This document shows positions 8,779 to 17,296 of a stretch of DNA of 64,000 nt, one piece after another. Made by a program: the position numbers and the translations under genes. Origin of the DNA: Rhodospirillaceae bacterium (lineage in GTDB: Bacteria > Pseudomonadota > Alphaproteobacteria > Rhodospirillales > JABHCV01); contig JABJHA010000037.1 of NCBI GenBank assembly GCA_018662005.1, positions 1 to 64,000 of the forward strand. Reading direction: 5' to 3'. The notes below the pieces were generated by a model, which saw only the letters and a program-made list of their open reading frames with translations, was not told where the DNA came from and did no database searches. Numbering within the stretch: position 1 is the stretch's first letter; every line of letters starts with the position of its first letter.

Positions 8779-9876
8779 ATGAAACGTAGAGAATTTTTGA
8801 AAAAAGCCAGTGTTGCTGGCGTTGCAGGTGCCGCAGCAGCCTCGACGTTGGCTGCACCCGCCATCGCGCAATCACGCATTGATATGGTTATGGTTGCTAC
8901 CTGGCCACGGGATTTCCCCGGCCTCGGCACCGGCGCCCAGCGTCTTGCCCAGCGTATCAATGACATGACCGAAGGCCGCATCAATGTGCAGTACTTCGCC
9001 GCCAAAGAACGTGTTGGCGCCTTTGACTCCTTTGATGAAGTCGCATCGGGTAATGCACAGGCTTATCATGCCGCCGATTACTACTGGAAAGGCAAGCATC
9101 TGGGTTGGGCCTACTTTACCGCCGTTCCCTTCGGCCTCACCTACACAGAAATGAATGCCTGGATCCGCTTCGGTGGCGGCCAGCAATTGTGGGACAAACT
9201 GGCCGGTAAATTTGGCCTGAAAAACCTGATGGCCGGTAACACCGGTGTCCAGATGGGCGGTTGGTTCAACAAGGAAATCAATTCAGCCGACGATTTCAAG
9301 GGCCTGAAAATGCGTATTCCCGGTCTGGGCGGCGACGTGCTGGCCAAATTGGGCGCCTCACCTGTTTCAATTCCCGGTGGTCAGATTTATGAAAACCTGG
9401 TTTCCGGCGCCATTGACGCGACCGAGTGGGTTGGTCCCTGGAATGATCGCTTTATGAAGTTCTACGAAGCGGCCAAATACTACTACTTCCCCGGTATGCA
9501 TGAACCCGGCTCGACGTTGGCCCTGGGCATGAATGCTTCCTGGTGGGGTACCCTTTCGAAGACGGATCAAACCATCATCGAAGCTGCCGCCTCCATGGAA
9601 AATGATGTCATGATGGCTGAATACAACGCCAAAAGTGGTGAAGCACTTGCCGATCTGGTCCAGAACCAGGGCGTCAAGCTGCGTGAATTCAACGATGACG
9701 TCTATGACAGCTTCGGCGTTGCCGCGGCTGAAGTATTTGAAACCGTTCGTTCACACAGCCCGCTTGCTGGTGAAATTCACGAAAGTTTCCTGGCAGCCCG
9801 TAAAGATCTGGGTGCCTGGTCGAAAATTTCCGATCAGGCCTATGTGGCCCAACGTAACCGCGTCCTCGGCGTTTAA
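8779..9876 (+). CDS. TRAP transporter periplasmic solute-binding protein (DctP family)
   Basis: This is the periplasmic binding protein of a tripartite ATP-independent transporter. The 365-residue product begins with a Tat signal (MKRREFLKKASVAG, then an Ala-rich core and a cleavage site near AIAQ), so it is probably exported folded. The mature part has TWPRDFPGLGTGAQRLAQRI, the substrate-clamp region FKGLKMRIPGLGGDVLAKLG, which holds the conserved Arg that binds a carboxylate, and DATEWVGPWND. These features fit the subfamily that binds 2-oxo acids or other small organic anions. The exact ligand is not determined. A GGAGG lies about ten bases upstream of the ATG. A strong hairpin follows the stop, before the two membrane subunit genes. 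Confidence 0.93.
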   Translation: MKRREFLKKASVAGVAGAAAASTLAAPAIAQSRIDMVMVATWPRDFPGLGTGAQRLAQRINDMTEGRINVQYFAAKERVGAFDSFDEVASGNAQAYHAADYYWKGKHLGWAYFTAVPFGLTYTEMNAWIRFGGGQQLWDKLAGKFGLKNLMAGNTGVQMGGWFNKEINSADDFKGLKMRIPGLGGDVLAKLGASPVSIPGGQIYENLVSGAIDATEWVGPWNDRFMKFYEAAKYYYFPGMHEPGSTLALGMNASWWGTLSKTDQTIIEAAASMENDVMMAEYNAKSGEALADLVQNQGVKLREFNDDVYDSFGVAAAEVFETVRSHSPLAGEIHESFLAARKDLGAWSKISDQAYVAQRNRVLGV

Positions 9877-9899
9877 GTCGAGACTGCCAAGACCATGCG

Positions 9900-9932
9900 A
9901 AAGCGGAGCCCATAAAACAAGGGCTCCGCTTT
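9900..9932 (+). terminator. Strong hairpin between dctP and dctQ-type genes
   Basis: Bases 9900-9911 and 9921-9932 form a perfect 12-bp stem (AAGCGGAGCCC on the left arm) with a nine-base loop, 24 bases after the binding-protein stop codon. There is only a two-base T tract after it, so it is more likely a partial terminator or an mRNA-stabilising 3' hairpin than a full stop. Either way it would raise the amount of binding protein relative to the membrane subunits, a common need in such operons. Confidence 0.75.
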
Positions 9933-9975
9933 ACGCTATCTATCCTTTGCAAATTTCAATAACGACCATTCATTT

Positions 9976-11073
9976 ATGACAGCGTTATCTGACAATTCAG
10001 TTGCTTATGAAATAAAGCCGACAGCCTTGGGCTTGCGCGCTCTGGCATACGTCGCGATAGCATTTTGTCTGCTGTTTATTTTTAATAATTTTCTGATTTT
10101 CTGGCAAGGTTGGCCAGGGGTTGATGTCCTGTTCGCCCATTATGGCCTATTGGGGATGGAACCGCCAAAATCGCCACTTGAGGGTACGAGATTAACCCTG
10201 GGCTGGTTGCAGTTCTTTATCTATTCAGGTTCAATTGTGGCCAGCATTGTCTTTGTCATGATGACCCGTTCACGCTCCATGCTTGCGGATTCAGAGACCA
10301 TGGCGTTCCTGGCTGCCTACATCGTTCGCTCTGCCTTTTGGTCTATCTTGCTCATTGGTATTGCCGATATCACCATTTCATTTCTCAGGGTTGAAGATTT
10401 TATGGAACAGATGTTCGGCCTGGAAATGACCAAGGAGCTGGGACGGGCCAGTTACCGGGGCATCCACATTCATTATCCCCTGATTGCGATTGGCTTCATC
10501 ATCGGCCTGTTCACCCGTTCACTGGGCTTTATCTGGTTGGCGTTTTTAATTGTCCTGGCTGAGTTGCTGATCGTTATCACCCGCTTTGTCTTTTCCTACG
10601 AGCAGGCTTTCATGGGTGATCTGGTGCGTTTTTGGTACGCCGGCCTGTTCCTGTTTGCCAGCGCCTACACCCTGATCGAGGAAGGCCATGTACGTGTTGA
10701 TATTTTGTATACGAGCTTCAGTGATCGAGGCAAGGCCTGGTCCAACGCCATTGGCTCGCTGATTTTAGGATTACCGGTGTGCTGGATTATTTTGATTTTT
10801 GGCATGTGGGGTAAATCCAACCTGATTAATGCTCCGCTCCTCAGTTACGAAGTGACCCAGAATGGCTACGGTATGTTCGTCAAATACCTGATGGCGGGTT
10901 TCCTGATGATCTACGCGGTCTCAATGATGGTGCAGTTTATCGGTTATTTTTTGAGCAACGCCTCCATTCTAATAGGCGAACCCCAGCCACCCAAAAAAGA
11001 AAAGCCGATTGATAACATGAACAGTGGCTCCGTGCTTTTAGATGCCCTCGAACCAAACGAGCAGAAGGCTTAA
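9976..11073 (+). CDS. TRAP transporter small permease subunit (DctQ family), long form
   Basis: This is the small membrane subunit of the TRAP transporter. The 365-residue product is about twice the usual DctQ length. The C-terminal half (about 190-330) looks like the standard four-helix DctQ unit, with FWYAGLFLFASAYTLIEEGHVRVDILY as its signature. The N-terminal half adds roughly four further hydrophobic segments (about 25-45, 75-95, 110-140 and 165-190). The last 30 residues are polar and probably cytoplasmic. It sits between the binding-protein gene and the large permease gene, eight bases from the latter, so the two permease genes are co-transcribed. What the extra helices do is not known to me. 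Confidence 0.88.
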   Translation: MTALSDNSVAYEIKPTALGLRALAYVAIAFCLLFIFNNFLIFWQGWPGVDVLFAHYGLLGMEPPKSPLEGTRLTLGWLQFFIYSGSIVASIVFVMMTRSRSMLADSETMAFLAAYIVRSAFWSILLIGIADITISFLRVEDFMEQMFGLEMTKELGRASYRGIHIHYPLIAIGFIIGLFTRSLGFIWLAFLIVLAELLIVITRFVFSYEQAFMGDLVRFWYAGLFLFASAYTLIEEGHVRVDILYTSFSDRGKAWSNAIGSLILGLPVCWIILIFGMWGKSNLINAPLLSYEVTQNGYGMFVKYLMAGFLMIYAVSMMVQFIGYFLSNASILIGEPQPPKKEKPIDNMNSGSVLLDALEPNEQKA

Positions 11074-11081
11074 AAGAAACC

Positions 11082-13727
11082 ATGGAAGTCATTTTTCTCT
11101 TGCTGCTGGTTATTCTGCTGATTTCTGCCCTGGCTTCAGGATTCCCCGTTGCCTTTGCCCTGCCCGGCTCGGCCATTATCACAATCGGTGCGGCGTCATT
11201 ATTCGGTTATCTGTTTGCCGGTGATGCCGGTGCTTTCTTCGCCCAGGGCGGCCCCATGCAATGGATCAATGCCGCCATCACCAATTTCCGGGGGATTTAT
11301 TTCGAGGTCGAACGCGACACCCTGATCGCCATTCCGCTGTTTGTTTTCATGGGCATCATGCTGCAGCGCTCGAAAATCGCCGAAGACCTGTTGATCGCCA
11401 TGGCCCAGTTGTTCGGGCCGGTTCCGGGTGGACTTGGAATTTCTGTGGTTTTTGTTGGCGCCTTGCTGGCCGCCACGACCGGCATCGTTGGCGCGACAGT
11501 GATCGCCATGGGGCTGATTTCCCTGCCGGTGATGCTGCGTAATAATTACAACGTTCCCTTGGCTACGGGTACCATCGCCGCTTCGGGAACGCTGGGGCAA
11601 ATTATCCCGCCGTCTATTGTCCTGATTATTCTGGCCGATCAGCTGTCCAGCGCTACTGACCGCGCCGGCACGCTTCGCAAGCAGGAATTCATGGACACCA
11701 CTGGCTCATCGTCCATGCCGGCGGAATTCGGCCTGACATCAACCAGCGCCGGGGAAATGTTCCTGGGCGCACTGTTCCCCGGGCTGGTTCTGGTCGGCCT
11801 GTACATGGCTTACATCCTGATTTATGCCCTTATCAAGCCAAAGGCCGCCCCGCCGGTTCCCTACAAGGGGAAGTACGACCGTGAATTCTACAAGCGGGTA
11901 GTTTTGTCACTGGTGCCACCGCTGACGCTTATTTTTGTTGTTCTGGGCTCGATTGTTCTTGGCGTCGCCACGGTCAACCAGGCCGGCGCCATTGGCGCCG
12001 TTGGCGCCATGGTGATGGCTGGATACCGGTTGATGGATGGCAAAAAGGGGGCCTTCACACCGGCCATTATGGCCATCATCTCGGTCGTGATTATCGGATT
12101 GTTGCTCAACAACTTCGATATCAACATCAAGGCGGCAAAAACCACCGAAGACGTCGTCGTCATCTTCCTGGCATTAGCGGCTGTTACTGTTTTCCTGTTT
12201 GCCATCGGCTGGACGGCATGGCGCACTTACACCATCAATGACACCCTGGGCGGTGTGATGATTGAGACGGCAAAGACGACGTCGCTGGTGTTCATTATTC
12301 TGCTGGGGGCCGCCATGCTGACAGCGGCGTTCCGCGCCTTTGGCGGAGAAGAACTGGTCAAGCACTTCCTGAACGGGTTGCCGGGCGGTTTTATCACCAA
12401 ATTTCTTGTCGTCATGTTTGTTATTTTCCTGCTTGGTTTCTTTCTTGATTTCATTGAAATCGCCGTCGTCGTGGTGCCGATTATCGCCCCGATCCTACTC
12501 GCCGATACATCGGCCAACGTCACCGGTGTCTGGCTTGGTGTGATGATCGGGGTCAACATGCAAACCTCGTTCTTAACGCCACCTTTCGGTTTTGCCCTTT
12601 TCTATCTTCGCGGCGTTGCCCCGGCGACGGTTCGCACTATTCAGATGTACAAGGGCGTCATCCCCTTCATTTTGCTGCAACTTGCAGGTCTGGCAATTGT
12701 TGGCGTGTTCCCGTCGCTGGTGAATTACCTTCCCAACCGGGTCAATTTAACCTCAGAAACCGCGCCACCACCGCGTAATCCCCGCTTGCAGTTGTGTGTC
12801 GAGGAAATGCTCTTTGCCCAATATGACGTTAAGGGTGAAGCGTTGAAGAGCGCCTTTGCGGCAGCTCAAACCCTCGATATCAGCTATCTTCCCCCGAAGC
12901 AGCGCACCGCCCTTGAAGAAGGTTTTGTTGCGGCGACAAAAACTTTCAGCCTTGTTGATCGTGTCCGCCAAGCAGATACAGCGCTCAGCTCCTATATCCC
13001 CGACTACACACCCCTGCACCGTGAAGCTCGTGATATTGAGGCAAAAATTCGCCGTATGAAAGCCGCAAGCAAAAAGCAGCAAGAGCTGATGCGCAGACAG
13101 TCCGGCGGAGACAGTCGGGCAATGGAGCAGGAAATTGACTCCATAAATGCCGCCGTTGCCGAACTTGAGAAAACCATTCCGGAAAACTGGAAAGCATCAC
13201 GTGATGGTTATCTGAAACTGGCCAAGGCAAACAAGGACGCACGCAGGAAGTACCGCCGCACTGTTGATGATGCCTATGAGCCGCTTGCCGAAGTGATAAA
13301 AATCATCGCCGACGCCGACGCCCTGGCGGCAATGGAAAGCCAGATCAAGGCGCTGGTGGGGATCATTGCCAGCAAACCCCATAAGGAAGCAGCCGAGGAC
13401 ATAAAACTTGTCGAAAAATCCCTTGGCGCGATCAAGGGCGCAAACCCGATCAGGTCAGGGCTTTCCAAAGTCAGGCGGGCATTCAGGGGCAACACGCCCA
13501 ATCCTGAAAAAGCCGCCAAGGAACTGACCAAGGCTCTCGCCACCTACGCCTCGGAAGTGACATGGCGCAAACGGGCGGCCAGTGAACTGGCGGCAGGCCT
13601 GAATGACTATGACATGGTTATCCGCGACACCATCGGCCTGCGCCAGCAAGAACGCCTAAGCCCCGAACAGGCAACAGAAGTCGCCAGCTGCAGGGCCGTG
13701 CACCGGGATATTTCTCTGGATTTCTAG
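11082..13727 (+). CDS. TRAP transporter large permease subunit (DctM family) with long C-terminal extension
   Basis: This is the ion-coupled large permease of the TRAP transporter, 881 residues. Residues 1 to about 554 are the membrane domain, with DctM motifs such as FPVAFALPG, DTLIAIPLFVFMG, TTGIVGATVIAMGLISLP and SGTLGQIIPPSIVLIILADQL in the first half, and FLDFIEIAVVVVPIIAPI and LTPPFGFALFYLRGV in the second. Inserted loops at about 190-225 and 320-385 make it larger than the usual 430 residues. From about residue 555 a polar, Lys/Glu/Ala-rich tail of some 327 residues follows, predicted by eye to be mostly helical with coiled-coil stretches. The reading frame is unbroken through the junction, so this is a true fusion or extension. 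Confidence 0.9.
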   Translation: MEVIFLLLLVILLISALASGFPVAFALPGSAIITIGAASLFGYLFAGDAGAFFAQGGPMQWINAAITNFRGIYFEVERDTLIAIPLFVFMGIMLQRSKIAEDLLIAMAQLFGPVPGGLGISVVFVGALLAATTGIVGATVIAMGLISLPVMLRNNYNVPLATGTIAASGTLGQIIPPSIVLIILADQLSSATDRAGTLRKQEFMDTTGSSSMPAEFGLTSTSAGEMFLGALFPGLVLVGLYMAYILIYALIKPKAAPPVPYKGKYDREFYKRVVLSLVPPLTLIFVVLGSIVLGVATVNQAGAIGAVGAMVMAGYRLMDGKKGAFTPAIMAIISVVIIGLLLNNFDINIKAAKTTEDVVVIFLALAAVTVFLFAIGWTAWRTYTINDTLGGVMIETAKTTSLVFIILLGAAMLTAAFRAFGGEELVKHFLNGLPGGFITKFLVVMFVIFLLGFFLDFIEIAVVVVPIIAPILLADTSANVTGVWLGVMIGVNMQTSFLTPPFGFALFYLRGVAPATVRTIQMYKGVIPFILLQLAGLAIVGVFPSLVNYLPNRVNLTSETAPPPRNPRLQLCVEEMLFAQYDVKGEALKSAFAAAQTLDISYLPPKQRTALEEGFVAATKTFSLVDRVRQADTALSSYIPDYTPLHREARDIEAKIRRMKAASKKQQELMRRQSGGDSRAMEQEIDSINAAVAELEKTIPENWKASRDGYLKLAKANKDARRKYRRTVDDAYEPLAEVIKIIADADALAAMESQIKALVGIIASKPHKEAAEDIKLVEKSLGAIKGANPIRSGLSKVRRAFRGNTPNPEKAAKELTKALATYASEVTWRKRAASELAAGLNDYDMVIRDTIGLRQQERLSPEQATEVASCRAVHRDISLDF

Positions 13728-13782
13728 GGTTTGAACGCCGCTACCTTTGCTCTTTAACTCTTCGTCATTTCTTGGTGACAAC

Positions 13783-13804
13783 AAAGGTTTTTTCATAACC
13801 TTTT
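13783..13804 (+). terminator. Weak terminator-like hairpin between dctM and the cyclase gene
   Basis: A seven-base-pair stem (AAAGGTT pairing with AACCTTT) with a seven-base loop lies between the convergent ends of the TRAP operon and the cyclase gene, overlapping the last codons of the latter. The stem is short and the T run is part of the loop and arm, so termination is only possible, not certain. Confidence 0.35.
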
Positions 13805-14731
13805 GAATCCCGGTTGCGTAAAATCAATTGTCTCGTCCGCATAAACTTTTAGTGAACCGCTGTAACCTTTAATTCCACTTATTTTTAATATATTGCCGGT
13901 GTCTGCATCCATGAGTTTTTCGAATAACCATGGAGACATATCGAAGTGATAGATTGCACCAGCAGGACGAGCTAATGACTCTAGTCTTGCCGCAAGATTA
14001 AGTACAGACCCGGCGTAGTCAATATTTGTGCCGTAATCAAGCCGCCAAGCATGCCCTTTTGCTACTCCAAAACCGATCCTGAGCTCTTGAACATGTTGAG
14101 AATAAGCGTCCATTTCGTATGGCAATAGTGAGTCAACGAAATTTATATTAAAGCGCCACTCTATATTTTCCACAACTTGCATTATTTGTTGGGCAAGGTT
14201 TCCCTGATCAATTAACGATAAAGATGGTGGCACTTCCCATACCATCATAGCTCCATCACCAAGATTCTTGTAACTGGTAGGAATAACCAGTTCCTTGATA
14301 TCCAGGTTCCGTTGCTGGACGGTTCGAAATTCTTCATCTGTATGTTCAACGAACCAGTCAAGTAAGCCCTGGTTAAAGATTTTAGAAAATGATTTTAGAA
14401 AGTTTTGAACTTTCCTGTCTTGCATTTCTACCTGTAATTTTCTGCAATATTCAGTAAAACCACGAACATCTGCAAAACAAACGAATATTTCAGTGTCGGT
14501 GATTTCAGGCTCAAATGAGCAACTAATAAAGTTCTTAAACTTTAGTATGGTATCCAACACTCCGCGTCGGTCAGATCTTCTATCGTTTCGCTTTTTTAAT
14601 TTTTCTTTATCGACATCATTTTTGTGAGTCGTTTTAGCTACGGCTTTACTACTTTGCGATTCGTTTTGAGAAGTCTTGCTCTTGGGAGTTTTGGCGGAAC
14701 GTGGATTTTTTGAAGTACTGCTTTTGGCCAT
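13793..14731 (-). CDS. Class III adenylate/guanylate cyclase domain protein
   Basis: This is a predicted nucleotide cyclase of 312 residues. The catalytic residues of class III cyclases are all in place: metal-binding Asp88 in FADVRGFTEY and Asp159 in NLGDGAMMVW, base-contacting Lys155 and Asp238, and the transition-state pair Asn245 and Arg249 in VLNLAARLE. Lys and Asp at the base-contact positions favour ATP as substrate. The first 55 residues are a Lys/Ser/Thr-rich disordered tail like a histone H1 tail, with no sensor domain. The ATG at 14731 has AAAGGTG six bases upstream. The gene is clearly richer in A+T than its neighbours, which may indicate acquisition by transfer. Confidence 0.85.
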   Translation of the reverse strand: MAKSSTSKNPRSAKTPKSKTSQNESQSSKAVAKTTHKNDVDKEKLKKRNDRRSDRRGVLDTILKFKNFISCSFEPEITDTEIFVCFADVRGFTEYCRKLQVEMQDRKVQNFLKSFSKIFNQGLLDWFVEHTDEEFRTVQQRNLDIKELVIPTSYKNLGDGAMMVWEVPPSLSLIDQGNLAQQIMQVVENIEWRFNINFVDSLLPYEMDAYSQHVQELRIGFGVAKGHAWRLDYGTNIDYAGSVLNLAARLESLARPAGAIYHFDMSPWLFEKLMDADTGNILKISGIKGYSGSLKVYADETIDFTQPGFKRL

Positions 14732-14939
14732 AATAATCACCTTTTACAAGCATTTTATCACGCTCGTAATTATACATGCAGACTCGGTGATTATCAACTT
14801 TAGGAATTATAAAAACAATCTATAAAGAATTTTGTCGATCCAATTTCGCATTTACATTTCTGTAAAATGAATTGGAGAAAATACCAAAGCTTATTACTTC
14901 AAAGTGCATCAACAAGGTTTTTAAGCTTTATAGCATTCC

Positions 14940-14980
14940 AAAAAATGTAGGGTTTAGCCAAGAATACTCTCAGCTAAACC
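14940..14980 (-). terminator. Rho-independent terminator of parC
   Basis: On the minus strand, GGTTTAGC (14980-14973) pairs with GCTAAACC (14958-14951) across a 14-base loop, followed within a few bases by six T residues (14945-14940). The left arm lies inside the last codons and the stop codon of parC. It is a plausible terminator for parC and the genes ahead of it. Confidence 0.65.
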
Positions 14981-17198
14981 TGCCCGTTGTCGGGAAGCCG
15001 CGGGGGACTTTTAGTCCGGCCCCGGCGCGCTTACCGACCCAGGTCTTGATATCGGGTTCGGTGCGGGTTCGTTCGCCGGTTTTCCAGCTTAGTCCATCGG
15101 CCAGTTTGAAGGTTTTGGCGTCGGCGAGACCGCCCTTGGCGAAGCGTTGCAGAATGTTGCCGCGTCCGCGGGTCATTTCCGGCAACTCATCAATCGGGAA
15201 AACCAGCAGCTTACGGTTCTGGCCAACGGCGGCGACGTGATCGGCATCCTTCTCGACGATGGCGGCCACCGTGCCCTCCTCATCCGGGCTCAAATTCAGA
15301 ACCAGCTTGCCGTTCTTGGTCTGGGCTATCACATCGTTCTCGCCAACGATGAAACCGCGCCCTGCATCTGAAACAACCAGCAAGCGCCGGTCCGGTGCAT
15401 GGACGAACATGGCGACCAGTTCATCTTCGTTGCCAAGATCGATCATCAGCCGCAGCGGCTCCCCATGACCACGGCCACCGGGCAACTTGTCACAGCCGAT
15501 GGTGTAAAAGCGGCCATTGGTGGCGAAGACGAGCAACTTGTCGGTGGTTTGGGCGTGCAGGAAGAACTTGCCGTCGTCTCCTTCCTTGTATTTCAGGTCA
15601 CCGCCGTCATCAGCGTGACCTTTGATAGCCCTGATCCAGCCCTTGGCGGAACAGACCACGGTAATCGGCTCGCGTTCAATCATCGCTTCCAGCGGGACAA
15701 TGACCGCACTTGGTGGCGCACCAATGACGGTACGGCGTTTGCCAATGTCGGTCTTGGCACCAAATTGCTTTTTGATTTCGGATATTTCCCCGGCGATCAC
15801 CTTCCAGCGTGCCTTTTCATCCTTAAGCAGGGATTGGATTTCTTTTTTCTCAGCACTCAGCTTTATGTTTTCTTTCTGGATTTCGATTTCCTCAAGCTTG
15901 CGCAATTGGCGCAAGCGCATGTTGAGGATCGCCTCGGCCTGGATTTCGCTTAACTCGAAAGCCTTGATCAATGAAGACTTGGCGTCATCCTCCTCGCGGA
16001 TAATGCGGATCACCTCATCCAAATTGAGAAAAGCAGCCAGGAAGCCGCCCAGAATTTCAAGCCGGTGCTCAATTTTGCCCAGACGGAATTCGGAACGGCG
16101 GACCAGAACATCATGACGATGATCGAGAAACGCCTGCAGGACTTCACGCAAGTTCATCACCCGCGGCACGCCCTGGGCGTCCAGCACATTCATGTTCAGG
16201 CCAAAGCGGGTTTCCATATCGGTTTGCTTGAACAGGTGTTCCATCAACATGGCCGGTTCAACCGTGCGGTTTTTAGGCTCCAGAACGATGCGTAACTCGT
16301 CCGTTGATTCGTCTCGAATATCGGCCAGCATGGGTAATTTTCGCAAGTTCATCAGTTCAGCAATTTTTTCTATCAGTCTGGATTTTTGAACCTGATAGGG
16401 AATTTCAGTGACAACGATCTGATAAAGACCATGGCTGAGCTTTTCTTTTTTCCAGCGTGCACGCAACCGAAAGCCGCCGCGCCCGGTCCGATAGGACTCG
16501 ACGATAGCCTCGCGCGGCTCGACCAGTTCACCGCCGGTCGGAAAATCCGGCCCGGGGATCAGATCAACCAGCTTATCGAATGTGACATTGGGAAACTTGA
16601 TCATGTGGGCCAGCGCCGTCGCCAGCTCGTCTATGTTATGAGGAGCAATGGAGGTCGCCATGCCAACGGCGATTCCGGCCGATCCGTTAGCCAGCAAATT
16701 GGGAATACGGGCGGGTAGAACGACAGGTTCGGAATCCTCGCCGTCATAGGTATCACGAAAATCAACGGCGTCCTCATCAATGCCGTCCAGCAGGGCCGTG
16801 GCCGCCGTCGTCATCCGCGATTCCGTGTAGCGCATGGCCGCCGCGTTATCGCCATCGACATTGCCAAAATTACCCTGCCCGTCGATCAGGGGATAGCGCA
16901 CGGAAAAATCCTGGGCCAGACGGACCAACGTGTCATAAATGGCGACATCGCCGTGCGGATGATATTTACCCATCACATCACCAACGACGCGGGCGCATTT
17001 CTTGAAACCGGAAGCCGGGTCCAGTTTTAACTGGCGCATGGCGTAAAGCAGTCGGCGGTGAACCGGTTTCAGACCGTCACGTACATCAGGCAGTGAGCGC
17101 GACATGATGGTCGAAAGCGCATAGCTCAAATAACGTTCGCCGAGAGCATCGGCGAGTCGGGTGTCACGAATTTCCCCGATCGGGGCGATCTTGCTCAT
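14970..17198 (-). CDS. parC: DNA topoisomerase IV subunit A (ParC)
   Basis: ParC is the DNA-cleaving subunit of topoisomerase IV, which unlinks daughter chromosomes. The 742-residue product has the N-terminal winged-helix region with KPVHRRLLYAM, the quinolone-determining stretch GKYHPHGDVAIYDTLVRLAQ, and the catalytic Tyr124 in AAMRYTESRM. The coiled-coil gate and a beta-pinwheel C-terminal domain of about 240 residues follow. The pinwheel lacks a clear GyrA box, and the short length also fits ParC rather than GyrA. Position 85, equivalent to Ser80 of the E. coli protein, is Val. It lies downstream of recO as in related genomes, but with three inserted genes between. Confidence 0.95.
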   Translation of the reverse strand: MSKIAPIGEIRDTRLADALGERYLSYALSTIMSRSLPDVRDGLKPVHRRLLYAMRQLKLDPASGFKKCARVVGDVMGKYHPHGDVAIYDTLVRLAQDFSVRYPLIDGQGNFGNVDGDNAAAMRYTESRMTTAATALLDGIDEDAVDFRDTYDGEDSEPVVLPARIPNLLANGSAGIAVGMATSIAPHNIDELATALAHMIKFPNVTFDKLVDLIPGPDFPTGGELVEPREAIVESYRTGRGGFRLRARWKKEKLSHGLYQIVVTEIPYQVQKSRLIEKIAELMNLRKLPMLADIRDESTDELRIVLEPKNRTVEPAMLMEHLFKQTDMETRFGLNMNVLDAQGVPRVMNLREVLQAFLDHRHDVLVRRSEFRLGKIEHRLEILGGFLAAFLNLDEVIRIIREEDDAKSSLIKAFELSEIQAEAILNMRLRQLRKLEEIEIQKENIKLSAEKKEIQSLLKDEKARWKVIAGEISEIKKQFGAKTDIGKRRTVIGAPPSAVIVPLEAMIEREPITVVCSAKGWIRAIKGHADDGGDLKYKEGDDGKFFLHAQTTDKLLVFATNGRFYTIGCDKLPGGRGHGEPLRLMIDLGNEDELVAMFVHAPDRRLLVVSDAGRGFIVGENDVIAQTKNGKLVLNLSPDEEGTVAAIVEKDADHVAAVGQNRKLLVFPIDELPEMTRGRGNILQRFAKGGLADAKTFKLADGLSWKTGERTRTEPDIKTWVGKRAGAGLKVPRGFPTTGRFS

Positions 17199-17296
17199 GG
17201 AATGTCCTAAAAGATGGTCCGCATTGTGGTGAAATCTACCACATATAGTACCCGATAGGACTAAATCGTCAAACTGTCGTGTTTAAAAAAAACGCC

